Below, piece after piece: positions 21,315-28,766 of a stretch of DNA of 64,000 nucleotides. Below the pieces are notes generated by a model. It was not told where the DNA came from. It saw nothing but the letters and a program-made list of their open reading frames with translations, and made no database searches. The stretch lies in the NCBI GenBank assembly GCA_000470055.1, contig HG326877.1, positions 1,439,661 to 1,503,660 of the forward strand, read 5' to 3'. The position numbers and the translations under genes were made by a program. The stretch's first letter is position 1, and each line of letters opens with the position of its first letter. The DNA is from Campylobacter coli 76339 (lineage in GTDB: Bacteria; Campylobacterota; Campylobacteria; Campylobacterales; Campylobacteraceae).

Positions 21315-22227
21315 TAAGCTCTCCTAAAATAAAATTTTTTTCTAAAATTTGCTTAAAATCATTCATCAATGGAGCTTGAACAAATATCTTTTCTCCATTT
21401 CTAGGGTGAACAAAATATAAAAAATACGCATGCAACATGATCCTGCACTCGTATTTTCCCCTATAACCGTATAATTCATCTCCTAAAATATGACGATTTA
21501 TGCTAGCTAAATGCGCTCTGATTTGATGCGTTCTACCCGTAAAAAGTTTAGCCCCAATAAGACTTAATTCCTTACTTTTTGCCAAATTGACAAAAGCACT
21601 CTTAGCTTCCTTAGAGCCCCTAGTATGGGAATTTGTAACTATTTTTTTAATAGCATTCGCACTGGAACGAATCAAGGCTTTATCTATGATAATTTTATCC
21701 TCTTTTAGTGGCAAATCAATTAACGCGAGATAAATTCTTCCCATAGTTTTATCGCTAAGTTGCTCACTAAGCTTTTGATGGGCAAAATTATTTTTCGCGA
21801 TCAGTATAGCTCCGCTTGTTTCTTTATCAAGCCTATGGACAAGCCCTGCTCGCACTTCTCCGCCTAAAGTAGAAAGAGTGTATTGTTTTTCTATAAGCCA
21901 ATCCACTAAAGTTGCGCTTTTCACGCTCTTTGCTCCATGAACTACCAAATTTGAAGGCTTGTTTAAAACCAACAAATCCTCATCTTCGTATAAAATTTCT
22001 ATATCAAAATCTATATCAAATTTAGGCTTAGCTTCCTCTACAAGTGGCAAATTTAAAACAAGCTTATCTCCGACTTTTAACTTGAATGAATTTTTATTTT
22101 GAATTTTATCATTAACCCAAACGCAGTTTTTTTCTATCATTAAAGCTATTTGACTGCGACTTTGATTAAGATTTTTAGCTAAAAAAATATCAAGTCTTGA
22201 GGATTCATCGACTAAAAAAGTTTGCAT
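21262..22227 (-). CDS. RluA/RluD-family pseudouridine synthase
   Basis: A 321-aa enzyme with an N-terminal S4 domain (RLDIFLAKNLNQSRSQI) and the catalytic motif HRLDKETSGAILIAKN, whose Asp is the nucleophile for uridine isomerisation in RNA. The C-terminal GRTHQIRAHL is also typical. It probably modifies 23S rRNA like RluD, but the exact sites cannot be read here. It overlaps flpA by 53 bp and is divergent from rodA. Confidence 0.9.
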   Translation of the reverse strand: MQTFLVDESSRLDIFLAKNLNQSRSQIALMIEKNCVWVNDKIQNKNSFKLKVGDKLVLNLPLVEEAKPKFDIDFDIEILYEDEDLLVLNKPSNLVVHGAKSVKSATLVDWLIEKQYTLSTLGGEVRAGLVHRLDKETSGAILIAKNNFAHQKLSEQLSDKTMGRIYLALIDLPLKEDKIIIDKALIRSSANAIKKIVTNSHTRGSKEAKSAFVNLAKSKELSLIGAKLFTGRTHQIRAHLASINRHILGDELYGYRGKYECRIMLHAYFLYFVHPRNGEKIFVQAPLMNDFKQILEKNFILGELNEKISLESLLGCFDSFI

Positions 22228-22305
22228 TTTTTCCTTATAAAATTTTATACAATTTAGAGTTTTATCCTATAATTATAATTTAATACTACAAATTGAAGGC
22301 AAATT

Positions 22306-23406
22306 TTGTTTATACCCGATAGAAGAATTTTAACACATTTTGATTATATACAACCTATTTTATTTATACCTATCATTTCAATTTCATTTTTTTTAATATA
22401 CGAAGCCAATACCTTTTTAGCTGAAAAACAATTCGTTTATGCCTGTGTAGGGATTGCAGCATTTAGTGTATTTTTCTTACTACCCATACGCAAACTTATG
22501 TGGCTCATACCTGTAGCTTATTGGGTAAATATCTTTTTGCTTTTAAGTACAGATATTTTTGGAGTTGAAAGGCTAGGCGCCAAAAGATGGCTTGAAATTC
22601 CATTTACTCATTTTACCATTCAACCTTCTGAAATTTTTAAACCCAGCTTTATTTTAATGCTTGCTTATCTCATCTATCAAAATCCACCGCCCAAAAATGG
22701 CTATAAATTAAAACAATTTCTAAAACTTAGTTTTTTTATCATCTTGCCTTTTTTGCTGATCGCTCAAGAGCCTGATTTGGGTAGTGCTATGGTGCTTTTG
22801 ATCGTAGGTTTTGGTGTGCTTTTTATCATGGGTGTGAATTATAAAATTTGGCTCAGCATCATCATCGCTATTGGTATAAGTTCTCCTATTATTTATACGC
22901 ATTTTTTAAAGCCTTATCAAAAACAAAGAATTCATGATTTTATCTCAGAAAAACCAAGCTATCAAGTCGCACAGTCGATGATAGCTATAGGCAATGGCGG
23001 ACTCATAGGCAAATCCGAAGACGAAGCCACGCAAACACATTTTAACTTTTTGCCTATCGCTACGAGTGATTTTATCTTTGCATATCTTATAGAGCGTTTT
23101 GGATTTATAGGCGGGTTTGTTTTAATCCTACTTTATATCCTGCTCATCTTTCACTTGCTAAGTCTTAATCATAAGCTTAAAAATGATTATTTTGCTAGAG
23201 TTGCCATAAACTGCGTGGCATTGTTTATTTTTATTTATGCGGGAGTTAATATTTCGATGACTATAGGTTTTGCACCGGTTGTCGGTATACCACTGCCTTT
23301 TTTTAGTTATGGTGGAAGTTCTTTTACAATTTTTATGATTTTCTTTGGAATTTTACAACATTTAATCACTTTTAGATATTTTTGGACAGATAATAAAAAT
23401 AAATAA
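22306..23406 (+). CDS. mrdB: RodA/MrdB, SEDS-family peptidoglycan polymerase
   Basis: A 366-aa multi-pass membrane protein (about 9-10 helices) of the RodA/FtsW/SpoVE family, the glycosyltransferase of the elongasome. Marks include QPSEIFKP, AQEPDLGSAMVLL and the C-terminal VVGIPLPFFSYGGSSF. The start is TTG with AAGG about six bases upstream. No in-frame ATG lies before the first conserved residues. It faces the opposite way from the block on its left. Confidence 0.93.
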   Translation: MFIPDRRILTHFDYIQPILFIPIISISFFLIYEANTFLAEKQFVYACVGIAAFSVFFLLPIRKLMWLIPVAYWVNIFLLLSTDIFGVERLGAKRWLEIPFTHFTIQPSEIFKPSFILMLAYLIYQNPPPKNGYKLKQFLKLSFFIILPFLLIAQEPDLGSAMVLLIVGFGVLFIMGVNYKIWLSIIIAIGISSPIIYTHFLKPYQKQRIHDFISEKPSYQVAQSMIAIGNGGLIGKSEDEATQTHFNFLPIATSDFIFAYLIERFGFIGGFVLILLYILLIFHLLSLNHKLKNDYFARVAINCVALFIFIYAGVNISMTIGFAPVVGIPLPFFSYGGSSFTIFMIFFGILQHLITFRYFWTDNKNK

Positions 23407-23429
23407 AATAACTTTAAGCAAAGATAAGA

Positions 23430-23435
23430 TATAAT
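23430..23435 (+). promoter_or_regulatory. -10 element of the tRNA-Met promoter
   Basis: TATAAT sits 22 bp before the mature tRNA 5' end, placing the transcription start near 23442. It is flanked by a 6-bp inverted repeat (AAGATA/TATCTT), probably coincidental. Confidence 0.5.
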
Positions 23436-23457
23436 TCTATCTTCACAAATCAAAGGC

Positions 23458-23534
23458 GGATTTATAGCTCAGTTGGTTAGAGCAACCGGCTCATAACCGG
23501 TTGGTCGCAGGTTCGAGTCCTGCTAAATCCACCA
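23458..23534 (+). tRNA. tRNA-Met (CAU), elongator type
   Basis: A 77-nt cloverleaf. The acceptor stem GGATTTA pairs with TAAATCC, and the CCA is encoded. The D arm is AGCTCAGTTGGTTAGAGC. The anticodon arm ACCGG-CTCATAA-CCGGT gives CAU, and the T arm has GGTTCGAGTCC. The paired G1:C72 and the absence of three G:C pairs at the base of the anticodon stem argue against initiator tRNA. A lysidine-modified tRNA-Ile(CAU) is a less likely alternative. Confidence 0.92.
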
Positions 23535-23632
23535 CTACTTTAGTTGTACATATCTAATCCCAAAAAATGAATTAAATTAACTTTAACTACAAATAATCTA
23601 TACCGTTTACTATCACCTTAAATTGAAATAGA

Positions 23633-23932
23633 AACCGATTCTCTTTTTAAATTTCTTTATGGTAAAATAATAAAGTTTATGAAGGTGATATATTGTATGT
23701 TTTAGTCTCTTTTTAAATTTCTTTATGGTAAAATGCACCTGTATCGCCTATAATAAAAACATTGGTTTTAGTCTCTTTTTAAATTTCTTTATGGTAAAAT
23801 AAAAGGTGAGAATTTTAAAGAATGTTATCAGTTTTAGTCTCTTTTTAAATTTCTTTATGGTAAAATAATTTTTCATTTTCTAAAGCTAGTCTTCCTGTTT
23901 TAGTCTCTTTTTAAATTTCTTTATGGTAAAAT
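23633..23932 (+). CRISPR. Type II-C CRISPR array, 5 repeats and 4 spacers
   Basis: The 36-bp repeats start at 23633, 23699, 23765, 23831 and 23897. All four spacers are exactly 30 bp (23669-23698, 23735-23764, 23801-23830, 23867-23896). Repeats 2-5 are identical, begin GTTTTAGTCTC and end ATGGTAAAAT. They differ from the C. jejuni repeat I remember by C to T at position 10. Repeat 1 keeps its last 29 bases but its first seven are unrelated. Each repeat ends in an extended -10 (TGGTAAAAT), so each spacer can be transcribed rightward from the repeat before it, as described for Neisseria and C. jejuni type II-C arrays. The tracrRNA follows on the same strand. No leader is obvious in 23535-23632. 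Confidence 0.97.
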
Positions 23933-23990
23933 AGACTTTGAACAAATAAAGAAAAATAGAGCTTTTTGTATACAAAAATGTATAAAAATA

Positions 23991-23999
23991 TGCTATCAT
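23991..23999 (+). promoter_or_regulatory. Extended -10 of the tracrRNA promoter
   Basis: TGCTATCAT (TGn plus TATCAT) lies about seven bases before the start predicted for the tracrRNA near 24006. It has the same extended -10 type as the repeat promoters. Confidence 0.55.
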
Positions 24000-24005
24000 T
24001 TTAAA

Positions 24006-24080
24006 AGAGAAATTTAAAAAGAGACTAAAATAAGTGGTTTTCGGTTAGCCACGCAGGGTTACAATCCCTTTAAAACCGTT
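24006..24080 (+). ncRNA. tracrRNA for Cas9
   Basis: The anti-repeat at 24009-24030 is a 22-base exact complement of the repeat, including the C-to-T change (repeat GTCTC, anti-repeat GAGAC). It is followed by stem GTGG(TT)/(AG)CCAC (34-39 with 47-52 of the 24,000s) and a second hairpin GGG/CCC around TTACAAT. Loop bases CGGTT (24042-24046) can pair with AACCG (24074-24078), reproducing the pseudoknot/triple-helix scaffold known for the C. jejuni tracrRNA with different bases. The 3' end is uncertain because there is no U-run directly after it. Confidence 0.88.
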
Positions 24081-24090
24081 AAAATTCAAA

Positions 24091-24126
24091 CAAACTAGCT
24101 TGTCTAATTTTATTAGACTTAGTTTG
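24091..24126. terminator. Hairpin between tracrRNA and cas9
   Basis: An interrupted inverted repeat: CAAACTA pairs with TAGTTTG at the base and GTCTAAT with ATTAGAC at the top, with an uneven internal bulge. It lies between the converging tracrRNA and cas9 and could stop either. T-rich sequence follows on the minus strand, which favours cas9. It is not a textbook terminator. Confidence 0.45.
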
Positions 24127-24161
24127 CTTGATTGAATATCAATATACTTTTAAAAGCTTCA

Positions 24162-27161
24162 TCATAGGCCATGTTTTTTGCTCGTCTTTAAGGCAATATC
24201 TTCCCTTGGTTTAAAATCAGCCTTAATTTTTTCTCCAAGCGGGGTTATAATGTATTTTTCGAAAATTCTCAATCCCTGAATTCCTATTTTTTTAGCCTTT
24301 ACATTTCCTTCTGCATTTGTAAACAATAGCCTTTGATTGTCTGTTAAGTTTTCAAATTTATTATCATGTTTTTCAACACAAATACTTGAGTTACTGATAT
24401 CAAAACCATTATAATAAGCAAATTCGGGTTCTTGCATATCTTTTTTTTGTATCAAAACCAAATCATCTTTATGCAAAGAAAAACAAAACTCATAGCTTTC
24501 ATCTATTTCTTGCCATTGCTTTGGATTGCCCTTTTTATCTTTACCTATAATTACTATTTTATTTGGTAAAACTCCTAAAGCAAAATCCATAGTATAAATA
24601 GGTATGGCATAAAATTTATTTTGTTTTTTAAAAATATCAATCCTTACCATGGTGTCATTTTCTACATATTTTGTACCTATTTTTCTTATTTTTCCACAAT
24701 TTAGCGCTATTTCTACACCTTCTTGTGAGTTGTATTTTTTAATCATTTCATCTTTAGAGTAAAATGTTTCCTTATGTAAAGCTCCTCTTGCTCTTTTTCT
24801 AGGAGGTTTTGAAACAAAAAGCTTGTTTATTTGATTTAAAATTTGCTCTCTAAACCCCTCAAAAGGCTCAAAGAACTTAGCTTGATGTTTATAACTATCA
24901 CTTGTAAGTTCTTTAGCATAAAGTTTTGCTTTTAAAAGCTCTTGTTCTTTTTTAAAATCTGAAAAAGCTTTTATAATGGCATTTGTGCTATAAGCGACTA
25001 TCGTGGCATCAAGCGCGTGATGAAGATGGTTGTTTCTATCTTTTTGAGCAAATCCCCAAGTATGCCTTAAAACTGATGTAAGCATTCCATTGATTGTTTG
25101 CACATGTATTTTACTTCCTTTTTCTCCACTTTTTAGATTTACATCTTCTTTTTCATCCAAAGGTAAAAAATCTAAATATTCTTTTGTGTATTTAACAATA
25201 AGAGTTGAAATATATCTTGTATCATTTAAATTCCTACTGATAAAATCTTGCTGTTGCTTGCCTTTAAAAGCTTCGTCTAAAATTTTATTTTTCTTTTTAT
25301 AGGGAAGATTTTGAGCTAAAGCTTGAATTTTACTCCATCTTTCTTCATTTGCTCCAAAGGCTTCAAAAGGTGTTTTATTGAGTTTTTCTTGATTTTCTTT
25401 GGTAAAAACCAAAACCTTATTTAAAAAAGAATCATCAAAACTTCGCGAATAAGGATATATATGATCAACCTCTAAAGCTTTTTCATCTCTTAAGTGTTCT
25501 ATGGATATTTTTTTACCGCTATAAATACAAAATTCTTTTTGTTCTTTCCAAAGTTTTAATTTTAAGATGTTTTTAGCATTTGCCTTAAGTCCAAATTTTT
25601 CACACTCATTTAGAGCCCAAATATTATTCTCATAGTTTTCTTTTTGTTCTTTTTCGATCTTAGCCCTAAGCTTTTTACTCAGCCCTATATCTCTTGCTAA
25701 TTCTATATGAATTTTATGCATTTTTCCATATTTTTTAAGCAAAGCATTTAAAACTTTTCTATACTCGCTTATAGCACGATTTACGATAGGATTGGTGAGC
25801 TCTTGTGCAAAAATGCTATCGCAAAAGGCAGGTAAGAAATCGAATTTTTGATTGTTTGATTTTGTTTTTAAATTTAAAAGCTTGCAAGCTTCATCGTATC
25901 TTTTTCCCTCTTTCATCAAAGGCAAGATTAGATTAAGTGCTTTAAAACTAAGATTTATATGATCGTTGAAATCAATTTCTAGCAGATTCTTGATTTGCTC
26001 GTTATTTAAACTATACTTTTCTAAAGTAATTTTTAATTTCTCATTATCTTTAATTAGAGTGATATAAGTCGCTATTTGATCTAATTCTTCCCTACTTAAG
26101 GAATGCTCTCCTAGGGCTTTTTTAAATTCGACTAATTTTCTAAATTCAATCAGTTTTGTACTTTCTACATTGTCCTTATCATACTTTAGACTTTTAAATT
26201 TCATACTTTCATGAAGTTTAATGTATTCTCTAAATTTTTTATAAGTGATACTTCCTTTATCTAAGATATGATTTAAAATTTCATTGATAATCTGACTCGA
26301 TACAAGCTCTCCACTCTCTTTCTCTAAGCTTTTTAGCTCATTGATAATCTTGGTTAATGCTACGAATTCCCAAGCACTATATGAATTTTTACAAGCTCTT
26401 TTTTCATCTTCAAAAAAGGTGCAAGCTCCTACCAAATATGAAAAATCTTTCAAAGGTCTTTGAAAAAATGCAACTTTTAGAATTTCCTTTATAAAATTAT
26501 CATTATAAGAATATCCCCATTCTTTTTGTTTTTCTAAAATCAGTTTTAATTCTTTTTCTAAATCACTTGCTAGAACGCAATTTTCATAACTGCCTTCTTT
26601 ATTGCGTATATTTATAAAATCTTTTGTATTTTCTCTATATTTTTGGAAAAATTCTTTATAAAAATACTCTCCTACACTTTGATATTTTTCCAATTTTAAA
26701 GCATTTGTTTTTAAAGCACTTAAAATTTTCCCTTTTTCATTATCACTTGATTTTTTTTCATTTTTATTCATATAACCACGATGTTTTGCTATATGTAAAA
26801 TCACTCTTGCTAAATCTTTGGGTTCTATTTTTTCATTAAGCGCTTTATATCTTAGCTCATAAGGACTTATAAGTCTTCCTTCATAAGCTTTAGGCAATTC
26901 TCCATCGTTTGCTATATAATCTTGATAATTTAATTTTAATCCTTTTGAAATAATATGCTTTAAAGCAATCAGTCTTGATCTTCTTCTTCCTAGTCGTCTT
27001 CTATTGCTTCTTGCATTGCGTCTAGGTAAAGCTAAAGATTCTTTTGTCTTAGGATCTTCAGCCTTGGTAAATAATCTTACACCACAATCTTGTAATTGAT
27101 TATCTTCAACAAAAGCCCAACCTATAGAGTTAATCCCTATATCAAAACCTAAAATTTTCAT
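24162..27161 (-). CDS. cas9: Cas9, type II-C CRISPR nuclease
   Basis: A 999-aa RNA-guided DNA endonuclease, the size of compact type II-C Cas9 (C. jejuni Cas9 is 984 aa). RuvC-I is GFDIGINSIGWAF with catalytic D7, followed by an Arg-rich bridge helix (RRNARSNRRRLGRRRSRL). RuvC-II contains IHIELARDI, the HNH core is EVDHIYPYSRSFDDS with H567, and RuvC-III has NNHLHHALDA. All the catalytic motifs are present. It is alignable to C. jejuni Cas9 throughout but clearly diverged, including the C-terminal PAM-reading region. cas1 and cas2, which follow cas9 in C. jejuni, are missing: cas9 ends 82 bp from the tracrRNA. It lies 82 bp downstream of dnaB on the same strand. Confidence 0.97.
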   Translation of the reverse strand: MKILGFDIGINSIGWAFVEDNQLQDCGVRLFTKAEDPKTKESLALPRRNARSNRRRLGRRRSRLIALKHIISKGLKLNYQDYIANDGELPKAYEGRLISPYELRYKALNEKIEPKDLARVILHIAKHRGYMNKNEKKSSDNEKGKILSALKTNALKLEKYQSVGEYFYKEFFQKYRENTKDFINIRNKEGSYENCVLASDLEKELKLILEKQKEWGYSYNDNFIKEILKVAFFQRPLKDFSYLVGACTFFEDEKRACKNSYSAWEFVALTKIINELKSLEKESGELVSSQIINEILNHILDKGSITYKKFREYIKLHESMKFKSLKYDKDNVESTKLIEFRKLVEFKKALGEHSLSREELDQIATYITLIKDNEKLKITLEKYSLNNEQIKNLLEIDFNDHINLSFKALNLILPLMKEGKRYDEACKLLNLKTKSNNQKFDFLPAFCDSIFAQELTNPIVNRAISEYRKVLNALLKKYGKMHKIHIELARDIGLSKKLRAKIEKEQKENYENNIWALNECEKFGLKANAKNILKLKLWKEQKEFCIYSGKKISIEHLRDEKALEVDHIYPYSRSFDDSFLNKVLVFTKENQEKLNKTPFEAFGANEERWSKIQALAQNLPYKKKNKILDEAFKGKQQQDFISRNLNDTRYISTLIVKYTKEYLDFLPLDEKEDVNLKSGEKGSKIHVQTINGMLTSVLRHTWGFAQKDRNNHLHHALDATIVAYSTNAIIKAFSDFKKEQELLKAKLYAKELTSDSYKHQAKFFEPFEGFREQILNQINKLFVSKPPRKRARGALHKETFYSKDEMIKKYNSQEGVEIALNCGKIRKIGTKYVENDTMVRIDIFKKQNKFYAIPIYTMDFALGVLPNKIVIIGKDKKGNPKQWQEIDESYEFCFSLHKDDLVLIQKKDMQEPEFAYYNGFDISNSSICVEKHDNKFENLTDNQRLLFTNAEGNVKAKKIGIQGLRIFEKYIITPLGEKIKADFKPREDIALKTSKKHGL

Positions 27162-27175
27162 TCGTTCTCGCTTTT

Positions 27176-27181
27176 ATTATG
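27176..27181 (-). promoter_or_regulatory. Possible -10 for cas9
   Basis: CATAAT on the minus strand lies 15-20 bp before the cas9 ATG, in the 82-bp dnaB-cas9 gap. GAGAACG near the ATG could serve as a weak ribosome binding site. If this is not used, cas9 depends on read-through from dnaB. Confidence 0.25.
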
Positions 27182-27243
27182 GTATTTATGATTGATTTTA
27201 AATAACATTGCTTTCGCATCAAAGCACCTTTAACAATTTAACC

Positions 27244-28617
27244 CTACTCCTGAAATTCAACACTCTCAAATTTCGGCTTATCCACAAAGCAAGATTTTTC
27301 TTTTAAAAATAAAACCTCGACAACCCCTACAGGACCATTTCTGTTTTTGCCGACTAAAATTTCAGCATTTTCTTGCATAGGATTAGGAATAAAATTTCTT
27401 TGATAAGGCTTGCCTTCGGCTTTTGCTTTATTTTCGCGTTCTTTTTCATCCTGCTCCCTATAAACCTCATCGCGATACACAAACAAAATCGTATCCGCAT
27501 CCTGCTCTATAGCCCCACTTTCACGCAAATCACTCATCATAGGACGCTTATTTGCACGCTGTTCCAAAGAACGATTGAGCTGTGAAAGTGCGATGATGGG
27601 CATATCAAGCTCTCTTGCTAAAAGCTTAAGCCCTCTTGAAATTTCGCTGACTTGTAAATGTCTATCATTGAAATTAGAATTACTCATCATAAGCCCTATA
27701 TAATCAATCACGCAAAGCCCTATGCTTTCTTCTTGAGCCTTTAAACGCCTTAAAATCGCTCTTACATCTGTGATAGTCGCATAACCGCTATCATAGATAA
27801 ATAATTTCTTTTTAGAATAATAATTACAAGCATCGCCAATGCGTTCCCATTCATTATCATTTAAATCCGCTGTCAAAATTTTTTGCAAAGGGATAGAAGT
27901 TTTTGCCGCAAGCATTCTTTGCATGATTTGAGCAGCAGGCATTTCAAGCGAAAACATTACCACTCCCTTATCCTGTCTTAAAACCTTCTCTATAAAATTT
28001 AAACACAGAGTTGTTTTTCCCATACCTGGGCGCGCTGCGATGATGATAAGCTCCCCACCTTTAAAACCCTTAGTCATAGTATTTAGATCTTCAAAACCCG
28101 TATCAAGTCCTATCACTGTTTTATTTTCAAGGCTTTTTTGTTTTTTGAATTCTTCTAAAAGCTCGCTTAAAACCAATTCTATATCTTTGATATCGTTAGT
28201 ATTGACACGGTTGGTAATGTTAAAAATTTCCTTGCCGATTTCATCAGAAATTTCGCTGACTGCGCGATTATCATTGATCCGTGTTGGCAAAAGATGTGCA
28301 AAACTTAAAAGCTGTCTTTTAATCGACTTTTCGCGAAGTTCATTAACATAAGCGGGAAGATCTATTATCGAAGGAGTTGCGATAATCTCTGTTAAAATTT
28401 GTTCATCTATTTTTTTATGTTTTTTTAAAAAGCTAATCGATATAGGCTCCCCAGCATTCACGCAAGCAATAATAGCTTTAAAAACATCCTGATGAGCTTT
28501 AAGACTAAAATCTTTAGGTTCTATATCTCCTGCTATACTAGAATAAGCATCCTCGCTCATGATACAACTACTTAAAATTGCGCGCTCTAAATCCAAATCA
28601 AAATGCTCTTGCTGCAC
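27244..28617 (-). CDS. dnaB: DnaB replicative helicase
   Basis: A 457-aa hexameric helicase for replication forks. The N-terminal domain (about 1-105) starts with DLDLERAILSSCIMSEDAY. The RecA-like core has Walker A AARPGMGKTT, Walker B LCVIDYIGLM and the arginine-rich LSQLNRSLEQRANKRPMMSDLRESGAIEQDAD. The start is GTG, preceded by AAGGAAA. It is divergent from the DUF2860-type gene. Confidence 0.96.
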   Translation of the reverse strand: MQQEHFDLDLERAILSSCIMSEDAYSSIAGDIEPKDFSLKAHQDVFKAIIACVNAGEPISISFLKKHKKIDEQILTEIIATPSIIDLPAYVNELREKSIKRQLLSFAHLLPTRINDNRAVSEISDEIGKEIFNITNRVNTNDIKDIELVLSELLEEFKKQKSLENKTVIGLDTGFEDLNTMTKGFKGGELIIIAARPGMGKTTLCLNFIEKVLRQDKGVVMFSLEMPAAQIMQRMLAAKTSIPLQKILTADLNDNEWERIGDACNYYSKKKLFIYDSGYATITDVRAILRRLKAQEESIGLCVIDYIGLMMSNSNFNDRHLQVSEISRGLKLLARELDMPIIALSQLNRSLEQRANKRPMMSDLRESGAIEQDADTILFVYRDEVYREQDEKERENKAKAEGKPYQRNFIPNPMQENAEILVGKNRNGPVGVVEVLFLKEKSCFVDKPKFESVEFQE

Positions 28618-28705
28618 CCTATTTTCCTTTTTTGAGTAAAAATTATTGAAAGATTTTATCTAAAAGAATCTAAAAATTCACATAAGCTTTTTATAGAAAA
28701 ATTAA

Positions 28706-28721
28706 AGTAATATTAGTTACA
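28706..28721 (+). promoter_or_regulatory. CmeR-like operator 1
   Basis: A 16-bp imperfect inverted repeat in a 6-4-6 layout, AGTAAT-ATTA-GTTACA. The C. jejuni CmeR operator I remember, TGTAATAAATATTACA, has the same layout, and 10 of the 12 arm bases agree. It sits just upstream of the -10 of the downstream gene, whose C. jejuni counterpart Cj0561c is strongly repressed by CmeR. Confidence 0.5.
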
Positions 28722-28728
28722 ATAAAGT

Positions 28729-28744
28729 TATAATTTTAATTATA
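28729..28744 (+). promoter_or_regulatory. -10 box and overlapping CmeR-like operator 2
   Basis: TATAAT (28729-28734) is the -10 for the downstream gene, and it forms one arm of a second 6-4-6 inverted repeat, TATAAT-TTTA-ATTATA. The dyad extends one base further each way (TTATAATT/AATTATAA). The centre lies 23 bp from operator 1. A repressor bound here would cover the promoter and the transcription start near 28741. Confidence 0.45.
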
Positions 28745-28766
28745 AAAACTATACAAGGAGTTTATT

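Noticed and set aside
23535-23632. CRISPR leader or attachment site next to tRNA-Met
   Set aside because: There is no direct repeat of the tRNA 3' end, no integrase gene and no recognisable leader. Tandem promoters in the repeats make a leader unnecessary.
24162-27161. Shadow open frames on the plus strand within cas9 (for example 25090-25302)
   Set aside because: They are low-complexity Phe/Ser/Leu-rich antisense frames with no start signals, as expected in AT-rich coding DNA.
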